Below are positions 56,320 through 64,000 of a stretch of DNA of 64,000 nucleotides, piece after piece. Origin of the DNA: Liriodendron chinense (Eukaryota; Streptophyta; Magnoliopsida; Magnoliales; Magnoliaceae); the NCBI GenBank assembly GCA_003013855.2, contig ML058433.1, positions 8,555,966 through 8,619,965 of the forward strand. Direction: 5' to 3'. Under the pieces are notes generated by a model. That model saw only the letters and a list, made by a program, of their open reading frames with translations. It did not search any database and had not been told where the DNA came from. Numbering within the stretch: position 1 is the stretch's first letter; each line of letters opens with the position of its first letter. Made by a program: the position numbers and the translations under genes.

Positions 56320-57363
56320 ATGGATGCCAAAGGATCATCTTCCATCAGTATGAATTCACTTGATTCCAACCCCTTACAGATTACCTCCATTAAATTGAAT
56401 GGAGATAATTATCTTCAATGGTCCCAATTGGTCAAAGTTTTCTTGGGTGCTCGTGAAAAGCTGGGATATATTTTGGATGGTCCTCCTAGTTCTACAGATT
56501 CATCGTATGAGACTTGGACAAAGGAGAACTATCAGGTTATTGCGTGGTTATTGAATAGTCTGGATTCATCTGTTAGTTATTCAGTGATTTTTTTACCCAC
56601 CGCAAAAGGTATTTGCGATACCCTCCATGACATGTTTTCTGAGTCTCAGAATTTCTCCCGAGTATTTCAGCTTATTTAGGAGATTGGTAGCTTTCAGCAA
56701 GACTCAAAATCTTTGAAGGAATACTATTCAATATTGCGCGGTATGTGGGATGAATTGGACTTGTATCAACCCCTTCCTTCCAAACGTACGGATGACCACG
56801 AGCATGCTCGCAAGCAGCGCGACGACACTCGTGTCATACAGTTTCTTGCTGGACTTAACTTTGACTATCTTAGTGTTTGGAATCAAGTTGTTGTATGGAT
56901 CCACTCCCTCTATTGACGGCAGTTTTTGCGATGTGCCAGCGTGCTACTGTATCCAGTTCTTCTCCTCATTCGTTTGTTCCACCAGAGCGTTCAACACATA
57001 TTGCATCCACTTCGAATGCAGGTCGCTCTGTTAGTTTTGGGGGGCGTGGCAGAGGCCTGTGACAGTGATTGTGGTCGTGGTGGTCGTTCCTTTTGTGGTC
57101 GTGGTGGACGTGGAAGATGACGTGATGGTTCCCGCATCTGTTCGCACTGCGGTGGAACCAATCATACTGTTGATTATTGCTGGTAGCTTTATGGTCGTCC
57201 ATCTTATGCTGCTACTTCTGTTTCTGCCACACCTTCTGAGGGACAGTCGTCTGTTCATCCTGTTGAACAGCCATCTTCTGCGACTTCTTCTGGTGATACT
57301 CTAGCGATTTCTCGAGCTGCATATGATGCTTTGATGCAACTCAACATTCGTGATGTTCCTTGA
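56320..57363 (+). pseudogene. Copia B gag
   Basis: The start at MDAKGSSSISMNSLDS agrees with copia A (MDNKISS...SLDS). It continues ITSIKLNGDNYLQWSQLVKV, ENYQVIAWLLNSLDSSV, then a TAG near 56677. After the stop it reads SLKEYYSILRGMWDELDLY and IQFLAGLNFDYLSVWNQV. A Gly/Arg-rich stretch and a CCHC knuckle, CSHCGGTNHTVDYCW (about 57140-57185), follow in another frame, then ISRAAYDALMQLNI and a stop at 57361. Structural protein; needs repair of one stop and at least two frameshifts to be read through. Confidence 0.86.
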
Positions 57364-58656
57364 GCCTTCTCATGTAGCTTCCACCTAGTCAGGTACCGCC
57401 CTTCTTGCGTCTTCCTCTCCTGCCTCTTCGGTTATAGACTCAGGAGCTTCTTCTCACATGACCGGTAAGTCACATCTCCTTACTTCCTATTCCTCTGCTC
57501 GTCACTCTTAGTATGTTACAGTTGCAGATGGAACTCAGGCTCCTATTTCTGGGACCGGTTCTATCTCTCTTAGTCCTTCTCTGCCATTGTCTTCAGTTCT
57601 ACATGTGCCTCGTTTTCCATTAAATCTATTGTTTGTCAGTTCTCTTACAAAATTCTTGAATTGTTCAGTTACCTTCTTCCCTTCTCATTGCCTTTTTCAG
57701 GACCTGCAGGCGAAGAGAGCGTTGGTGGGGGGCATGAGTGAGGCGGCGTTTATCTTCTCAGTGATACACTTGTTGCTGCTTCTAGTATCCTTTCTCTGGA
57801 TTGCGAGTCTGTCATTCGATGGCACTATCGTTTAGGCCATCCTTCTTTAGATAGATTAAAACTTGTTTTTCCCTCTTTATCAGTTAATAAACCCTTATGT
57901 TGTGAGATTTGTGAACTGTCTAAACATCACTGTACCACAGTTCCTCCTAGTACTTCTAGAAGGAAATTTCACCCTTTTGAACTTGTTCATTCAGATGTTT
58001 GGGGACCTGCTCCAGTCACTTCCATTTTTGGTTTTAAGTACTTTGTTACCTTTATTGATGATTATTCTCGTACGACTTGGGTTTATCTATTAAAATCTAA
58101 AAGTGAAGTGTTTGAGATGTTTAAGGTATTTTATCATGAAGTGTGCACCCAGTTTAAATGCTCTATTAAAACACTTCATTCTGATAATGGAGGGGAGTAC
58201 ATTTCTACTTCTTTCATGTCATTCTTACAGGAGCGTGGTATTCTATCTCGGATGTCATTTGTACGCACTCCTCAACAGAACGGTATCGCCGAACGCAAGA
58301 ATCGTCATCTTCTTGAAGTGGCTCGTGCACTTCTTCTTGGTATGCATCTACCTAAACATTTTTGGGCTGATGCTCTTCTTACTGTCACGTTTCTTATTAA
58401 TTATATGCCTTTTCGTATCTTGTCTCATCGATCGTCATTCTCTATATTGTATCCTCATGACAACCCATTTCCTTTGATTCCTAAAGTTTTTGGTTGCACA
58501 TGTTTCGTTCAAATTTTGGATGGTAGTAATGATAAACTTAGTCCTCGAGCAAGGAAATGTGTGTTCTTAGGGTATACTCGAAGTCAGAAAGGGTACAAGT
58601 GTTATGATCCCTTAACTCGCAAGAAATATGTTTCTGCTGATGTTACCTTTTTTTAG
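57364..58656 (+). pseudogene. Copia B protease and integrase
   Basis: Protease active site SVIDSGASSHMTGKS at about 57428-57472. The pre-integrase finger is intact in sequence: IRWHYRLGHPSLDRLK and CCEICELSKHHC (57812-57930). Integrase core: ELVHSDVWGPAPV and FVTFIDDYSRTTWVYLL (first Asp), HSDNGGEYISTSF (second Asp, about 58177), and TPQQNGIAERKNRHLLEVAR (Glu, about 58268-58325). All three catalytic residues are present. A long open stretch runs through the core to a TAG at 58654-58656, just after KKYVSADVTFF. Stops near 57510 and 57745 interrupt the protease-side part. Confidence 0.9.
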
Positions 58657-60154
58657 GATGTTCCATTTTTCTCAGACCAGGGTCGATCACTATGTGACCC
58701 TCTTGCAAGTCAGGGGGAGCATAAAACTTCGCCTCTTCCTCTCCCCATTCCTGATCATGGGGACACACCTCTCCCCTCCACTTCTCATTCTGTTGGTGAT
58801 ATGCATGATCCTAAGCCTCTATGGGTGTATCATCGTCGAGATAAATCTGCTCACGCCCAGCCTTTCACCTCTTCGCTCTCTTTGTATGTTGGCTCAGGTG
58901 ATTCATCTCTCTCGACCCAAGATCTTCCCATTGCGCTACGCAAGGGGTCAAGATCTTGTAATCAACATCCCATTTCAAATTTTGTTTCATATGGTCATCT
59001 TTCACCATCTTTTCAGTCGTTTGCAGCATCTGTTTCTTCACAAACTCTTCCTAGGTCTCTCTCTCATGCTCTTCAAAGTCCTGACTGGACAAAGGCAATG
59101 ATGGAAGAAATGCATGCTCTTGAAAAGAATAATACTTGGGAACTTATTCCTCTTCCCCAAGGACACAAACCAGTTGGATGTCGCGGGGTTTATACCATCA
59201 AGTATTTACCAGATGGCTCGATTGATTGTTACAAAGCTCTCCTTGTTGCTCGTGGTTATACACAAACTTATGGCGTTGACTACTTTGAGACATTTTCTCC
59301 CGTGGCCAAACTCAATTCTATTTGAGAGGCGATCTCCTTGGATCTCCTTGGCAGTTAATTTATCTTGGCCCCTATTCCAGCTTGATGTCAAAAATGCATT
59401 TCTTCATGGGGATCTTGCAGAGGAGGTTTATATGCACCAACCTCTTGTATTTGTGGCTTCTCAATATCCTAAGCATGTATGTCGACTGAAGAAGGCACTC
59501 TATGGACTGAAACAATTCCCTCGTGCTTGGTTCGAAAAATTTAGTCATGCTCTCATCGAGTTTGGCTTTATCCGTAGTAATGCAGATCACTTTCTTTTTA
59601 TATGTCGTCGATCAACAAGCATCATGATTCTTATTGTCTATGTGGATGATATTGTCCTATCTGGAAGTGATTAAGTTGGAATGAGGAATGTCAAAGATTT
59701 CTTGCAAACAAAGTTTGAGATTATGGATCTTGGCCATCTTCGCTACTTCTTGGGCATTGAGGTTGCTCGCTCTCCAGCAAGGGTGGTTTTATCCCAACGG
59801 AAATATGCTCTTGATCTACTTCTGGAAACTGGCATGTTAGGTTGTAAACCTATTTCTACTCCTATGGATACTTTTCAGAAATTTCATCCAGATGATGGCA
59901 ATCTCCTTTTCGATCCTGGCATGTATCGACGGCTTGTAGGACAACTTTTATACTTGACCATCACTCGCCCTGACCTTTCATTTTTTGTGAGTGTGGTTAG
60001 TCAATTTATGCAAGCTCCTCGCACTGCTCATCTCACAGCTGTTTACCGGATTCTTCGATATATTAAGTCTGCCCTAGGACTTGGCTTGTGTTTTCGTCCG
60101 AATGACTCTCTTCATCTTTCTGGTTATTCTGATGCTGATTATGCGGGTAGTTCC
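58657..60154 (+). pseudogene. Copia B reverse transcriptase
   Basis: Follows the TAG in the same frame (DVPFFSDQGRSLCDP). RT stations: NNTWELIPLPQGHKPVGCRG, YKALLVARGYTQTYGVDYFE, then a frameshift near 59323. Next come FQLDVKNAFLHGDLAEEVYM (first catalytic Asp), KALYGLKQFPRAWFEKF and IVYVDDIVLSGSD (about 59634-59672, YVDD intact), directly followed by a TAA. It continues in frame after the stop with LRYFLGIEVARSPARVVLSQ, MYRRLVGQLLYLTITRPDLS and YSDADYAGSS up to the inserted LTR. Few lesions, so this is a relatively recent copy. Confidence 0.92.
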
Positions 60155-61068
60155 TGATGCGGACACAAGCGCATTCAAGGTGTACCAACGAAGAAAGCGC
60201 CAACCACAAGTACCGTCCTTGTGGATAGGCGACTATTGAGGAGCTGAAGACCCTCCACATGTGATCAGACACATAGAAGTCCCCACTTAGGGAAGACACA
60301 TGTGAAGGAAGAAAGGAAAAGAAGCCGAAGAAACTGAAGACTTAGGGCGCCCGAACTTTGCCTGCCGAGCGCTCGAACCTCTCTGGAGGTTTTCGGACGA
60401 CTTCGGGCAGGAGATCGGGCGCCCGACAGAGCGCCCGAACTTTCCCGCACTTTTGCTAATTGCGCGTTTTTGCTTAGTTGTAGGGGTAGTTTAGTACTTT
60501 TATGTCTTTATTTGGTTATTTAAGAGGGCTAAAGTCCTAAACTCGAGATTTAACTTTGATTGTTGATTAATGAAAAGCCTTCTGGAGCTTCTCTCTTCTT
60601 CTCTCTCTCTCTCTCATGGTGATGTTTCTTCTTCCTTGATCCCTCTTTTCTTCTACTTGCTTTTTGTGCCCCTCCTATCCTTCTTCCAGGTAATCTTATC
60701 TATCCTTAATCTATTTGTTTCGAAAACCTAAATCCCCAAAATCTGATTTTGATCCTAAAACCCTAAGTTTTCAGATTTTCAAATCCCTAATCCAAAATCT
60801 CTTGATTTCCTGGATAAGAGATTCCTTTTAATTGATTGGGTTATTGCCATGCAAGATCGGGAGGTTCCATCCCTCGCCGGATCCAACCATAGTGAGACTT
60901 GAATCTCATACTTCATGGTTGTGATGAATGGCCCGTTCCATTGCATGTTCCTTGTGATCTTCTTAGTTCATGATGATTACTGCTAGATTTTATATTGTTA
61001 TTGTCTTTTAATTCCGCTGATTTAATTGTGTTCATGAGCATGCATCATAATTAGGGCATCCTACATCA
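60155..61068 (+). repeat. Solo LTR (gypsy-like) inside copia B
   Basis: Starts TGATGCGGACACAAGC, ends CATCCTACATCA, with a perfect 5-bp duplication GTTCC (60150-60154 and 61069-61073). RNase H coding of copia B continues across it. Same family as 49250-50154. It contains several GGGCGC(C/T)CGAA words at 60344-60440 and TTATTTAAG near 60518 as a possible TATA box. Confidence 0.94.
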
Positions 61069-61073
61069 GTTCC

Positions 61074-61514
61074 TATGATCGTCGTTCTACTTCGGGGTTT
61101 TGTACTTTCTTTGGTGGCAATCTTGTTTCCTGGAAGAGCAAGAAACAGTCCGTTGTTGCTCGATCCTCGACTGAGGCAGAGTATCGTTCTATGGCTCATG
61201 CGACATGCGAGCTTGTCTAGCTTCGTACACTTCTTCAGGAGCTTGGCTACGCTCCTTCTGGGCCCATTCCTTTGCATTGCAATAATCAGGCCGCTATCCA
61301 TATTACACGGAATCCAGTTTTCCATGAGCGCACTAAGCATATTGAGGTTGATTGTCACTTTATACGAGAGAAGGTTGCATCCAAGGAAATTGTCACTCCT
61401 TTTGTTCGATCTGGCGATCCACTTGATGATGTCCTTACCAAATCTTTATGTTGTGATGCTCTTCATCGTGTTTGTGCCAAGTTGGGCATGTTAAACATTT
61501 ATGCTCCAACTTGA
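61074..61514 (+). pseudogene. Copia B RNase H
   Basis: Reads YDRRSTSGFCTFFGGNLVSW and SVVARSSTEAEYRSMAHATC (catalytic Glu), then a TAG at about 61218 where Trp is usual. It continues with LRTLLQELGYAPSG, LHCNNQAAIHITRNPVFHER (N where D is usual in C-D-N-Q), HIEVDCHFIREKV and LDDVLTKSLCCDAL. The end is LNIYAPT, a stop, and then the polypurine tract TTGAGGGGGAG immediately before the 3' LTR. In copia elements this domain removes template RNA; one acidic residue is changed here. Confidence 0.88.
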
Positions 61515-61521
61515 GGGGGAG

Positions 61522-61640
61522 TATAGAGAGTTGTGTGCACGTATATAGTTTTCTGTTCTCCTTCAATATACCATACATATGTTTTTTAATAAGAATAATG
61601 TGGTAGGGCTCTTTGGGCCCCAACCTACAATTTCTCCTTA

Positions 61641-61693
<53 letters not shown>

Positions 61694-61775
61694 TCTTCTT
61701 CTTCTTCTTCTTCTTCTTCTTCTTCTTCTTCTTCTCTCTTCTACTTACAACAACATCAACATCTAACACTCTACT
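61522..61775 (+). repeat. 3' LTR of copia B
   Basis: Same termini as the 5' LTR. About 30 bp longer because the (CT)n(CTT)n tract at 61644-61736 has expanded. Followed by target duplication TTTAG. Confidence 0.93.
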
Positions 61776-61780
61776 TTTAG

Positions 61781-63000
61781 GCCTACTTAAGACGTTTTAA
61801 AACAAGAAATGGAGTGCCTACCAACGTGTCCTCTATTAATCGTTCTATCTCGTCTGAAGATCATTCTCTAGAGTCTTTCCCAGTGCCTTTGACTGAAGGT
61901 GATTTTCCACCGCTCTTTGTAAGGGTATATGTTTTTGTACTCAACATCCTATATCTAACTTTGTTTCCTTTGATGGCTTATCTCCTTAATTTTGAAGGTT
62001 TGCAGTTATCTTTGTCGTCTGTATCTGTTCCCCACTTTTCTAGGAAGTTCTCAATGGTGATGAGTGGAAGCGAGTTATGGAGGAAGAAATGACTACTCTT
62101 CATCAAAGTCAAAGTTGGATAATCACTGAGTTACCTATAGGAAAACATGCTGTTGTGTGCCAATGGGTGTATGCTATCAAATATAACCCTGATGGTTCAG
62201 TAGACCATTTAAAAGCTCATCTTGTTGCAAAAGGATATTCTCACACCTTAGGGGTTGACTACTCAGAGACTTTCTCCCCTGTGGTCAACCTTCACTTTGT
62301 CCATGTTTTCATTTTTGTTGTTGTGAATTTCAATTGGCCGTTGTATCAGCTTGATGGGAAGAATGCCTTTTTTCATGGAGAGCTTGTTGGAGAAGTTTAT
62401 ATGGAGCAACCACCTGACTTTGTTGCTTTGGGGGAGTCTGACAAAGTATGGCTTTTGAAGAAATCAATCCATGGTTTAAAAGTCTCCTCGAACTTGGTTC
62501 AGTAAATTTAATAAGGTGGTGCTTGAGTTTGGAATGAAGCATTACCAGGCCAACCATTCTATCTTTGTGCGACTTAGTGAGGCAGGTACCATTGTGCTAC
62601 TTGTGTATGTAGATTACATTATTGTTACTGGAAGTGATAGTGTAAGTATTTCTGAGAAGAAATTTTTACAGCAGCACTCCTATACCAAAGATTTAGGTTA
62701 TCTTTGGTACTTTTTGGGTATTAAGGTTGCAAGATCAAAGATGGAAATTGATTTGTCACAACGAAAGTATGTGTTGGATTTACTAGAAGAGACAGGTCTT
62801 CTAGGAGCTAAGCTGGATGAAACTCCCATGGATATAAATCAAAAGTTGGGTGTAGACCAAGGAGAATTATTCGATGAGCAAGGGAGGTATCGCAGACTTG
62901 TTGGAAAACTAATTTACTTGACAATTACACAACCGAACATAATTTATTCAGTATACATAGTTAGTCAGTTTATGCAAGCTCCTCATACTTTCCCATATGG
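61781..63000 (+). pseudogene. Copia C reverse transcriptase
   Basis: Resumes after copia B. SVPHFSRKFSMV and the W-x-x-V-M-E-E-E-M region near 62065-62095 are in different frames. Then come VVCQWVYAIKYNPDGSVDHL, AHLVAKGYSHTLGVDYSETF, YQLDGKNAFFHGELVGEVYM (Gly beside the first catalytic Asp, where Val is usual) and KKSIHGLKVSSNLVQ followed by a stop. The next open stretch carries VLLVYVDYIIVTGSD (about 62592-62636), so the second Asp of YVDD is Tyr. After it come LWYFLGIKVARSK and LVGKLIYLTITQPNI. Inactive at the catalytic motif and by frameshifts. Confidence 0.88.
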
Positions 63001-63079
63001 CGGTTGTGCTTTGCATCCTCAGATATTTAAAAGGAGTACTTGGTTGTGGTATTCTCTACAAACAGAATGGACATGTAGA

Positions 63080-63540
63080 GAGTACAAGGATTTCAAATGC
63101 TGATTGGGTTGGCTCCCCTTTTGATGGACGGTCTACCACAGGTTATTGTACTTTCGTTGGAGGCAATCTAGTTACATGGAAAAGCAAGAAGTGTAATTAC
63201 ACAATCAAGCTCATAAGCGGAATACAGAGCAATGGCCCACATAACGTGAACTCATTTGGCTGAAGACATTAACGTGCGAGCTTGGGTTCATGGTTGATAC
63301 ACCTATGAGATTGTACTGTGATAATCAAACTATGACTCACATTGCAAACAATCCAGTCTACCATGAAAGGACGAATCACATTGAAGTAGGCTGTCACTTC
63401 AACATCGATTAGGTCATTGGCAAGGAAATATGTATGCCATTCGTCAAGTCACACGACCAAGTGGCAGACATGTTTACAAAGGCTTTAAGTCGTGCGCTTC
63501 TGGATCAATTCTGTCGAGTTGAGCATACATGATATATATG
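63080..63540 (+). pseudogene. Copia C RNase H
   Basis: Reads NADWVGSPFDGRSTTGYCTF and GGNLVTWKSKKCN, then the A-E-A-E-Y station is disrupted (LISGIQSNGPHN). Further stations are in other frames with stops: LYCDNQT-like near 63312, NHIEVGCHFNID-like near 63375, and QVADMFTKALSRALLDQFCR near 63460-63520. Polypurine tract CTTGAGGGC at 63547-63555 precedes the 3' LTR. More decayed than the RNase H of copia B. Confidence 0.8.
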
Positions 63541-63558
63541 CTCCAACTTGAGGGCTAG

Positions 63559-63828
63559 TGTTGTTGATTAGTCTTGTCGAGGTTCACATGTGTCATGTAT
63601 GTGGCACACTTGTGACCGTGCGGACCACCATTGGATCTCATATGTTTGCTTCTAATGTATGAAGCCTAACAATGTATTTAGATTTGGTTTTATGCCCACG
63701 GGGTGTTGCGTTATAAGTAAGAGGGGCATTCTCGTTGTTGTACATATTTTAGTGATTGCCATTGTTTAATAAAACAAAGGGTGTGGAGTTGAGTAGCTAA
63801 TGCTTTCCTATTCTTTTCTTCACCTTTG
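63559..63828 (+). repeat. 3' LTR of copia C (right end approximate)
   Basis: Matches 51560-51831 from TGTTGTTGAT through CATGTGTCATGTATGTGGC, GACCACCATTGGATCTCATA and TAAGAGGGGCATTCTCGTTG. It diverges in the last 80 bp. The following 63829-63900 resembles the missing part of the element D LTR. Confidence 0.75.
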
Positions 63829-64000
63829 TAATGGTGTATCTTTTGATATTTGATTTCCATTTATCTTAAGCTTATCTTTTATTACAAATGGTCTCTTCTC
63901 TATTTTCTTCCTCTCTAGGTTTTCCACGATTTAGGTGCCGTTTGGTAAACTGAAAAATAATGTCTGAAAATTAATTTAAGTACCGAAAACTTAAAAGTGC

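Larger units (their letters stand above)
55479..61775 (+). mobile_element. Ty1/copia element B with target duplication TTTAG
   Basis: LTRs at 55479-55700 and 61522-61775 are flanked by TTTAG (55474-55478 and 61776-61780), splitting copia C between integrase and RT. Gag, protease, integrase, RT and RNase H are in copia order and are the best preserved in the window. Stops or frameshifts occur in each, and a solo LTR sits between RT and RNase H. Outside the microsatellite the two LTRs differ at only a handful of positions by eye, so it is among the younger insertions here. Confidence 0.94.
51560..63828 (+). mobile_element. Ty1/copia element C, carrying two nested insertions
   Basis: The 5' LTR (about 51560-51831) and the 3' LTR (about 63559-63828) share TGTTGTTGAT, GGACCACCATTGGATCT and TTATAAGT(A/G)AGAGGGGCATT. 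A TGGTATCAGAGC primer site follows at 51832-51843. Gag, protease and the first part of the integrase lie left of copia B; RT and RNase H lie right of it. A hAT-like element (53378-54231) sits between gag and protease. Target duplication not established. All genes are degenerate; part of the integrase core is deleted. Confidence 0.85.

Overview
The window is plant nuclear DNA. It shows spliceosomal-type introns, two LTR retrotransposon superfamilies, L1-like LINEs, hAT-like non-autonomous elements, TRIMs and many microsatellites. Coding density is very low. One host gene is recognised with confidence: the first two coding exons of POLD2, the DNA polymerase delta small subunit, near 34.6-34.9 kb on the plus strand. 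A possible 60-residue small gene lies at 10.2 kb. The style of the MITEs (GTGGGNCCCACC-type ends) reminds me of woody magnoliid genomes, but that is recollection and not evidence. No rRNA, tRNA gene, CRISPR array or bacterial-type feature was seen.

Layout. 1-9.4 kb: a minus-strand Ty3/gypsy element of the Tat type (two RNase H domains), entering from beyond the left edge, with a large 5' LTR that holds a TATA box and a dense GGTGCGTGG motif array. 9.4-16.7 kb: a MITE piece, the small ORF, a duplicated noncoding block, a decayed gypsy gag, a LINE scrap and a palindrome-ended element. 16.75-23.85 kb: a complete but internally deleted gypsy chromovirus with both LTRs and target duplication TAAAC. 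It carries a hAT-like element in its gag, a second hAT-like element inside that, and a MITE inside the second; another hAT-like hairpin sits in its 5' LTR. 23.9-29.4 kb: LINE fragments, another hAT-like element, a minisatellite and an RTE-type scrap. 29.4-34.5 kb: mostly unassigned, with one MITE. 34.6-34.9 kb: POLD2 exons 1-2. 35.4-41.6 kb: two hAT-like elements, a decayed gypsy protease and a 5'-truncated LINE.

41.96-48.10 kb: a minus-strand Ty1/copia element (copia A) with an inserted solo gypsy LTR. 48.9-50.5 kb: a TRIM with only about 55 bp between its LTRs, itself split by a solo LTR. 50.75 kb to near the right edge: a deep nest. A short LTR element (D) has copia C in its 3' LTR. Copia C contains a hAT-like element and copia B. 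Copia B contains a solo LTR.

The elements do not form a working pathway. They are a layered insertion record whose order can be read from target-site duplications: TAAAC, TAAAT, TTTAG, GTTCC, GAGAT/GAGAC and ATTAT for LTR elements; ATATCGGC, GCATCATC, GGTAGGTA and GTTAGGGA/T for hAT-like ones. The most unusual signal is a group of noncoding families whose ends are packed with different short palindromes (GATATCGGC, GTAACGGCC, GCTACGTAGC) but which share 8-bp target duplications and hAT-like terminal bases. All retroelement pol genes seen are interrupted.
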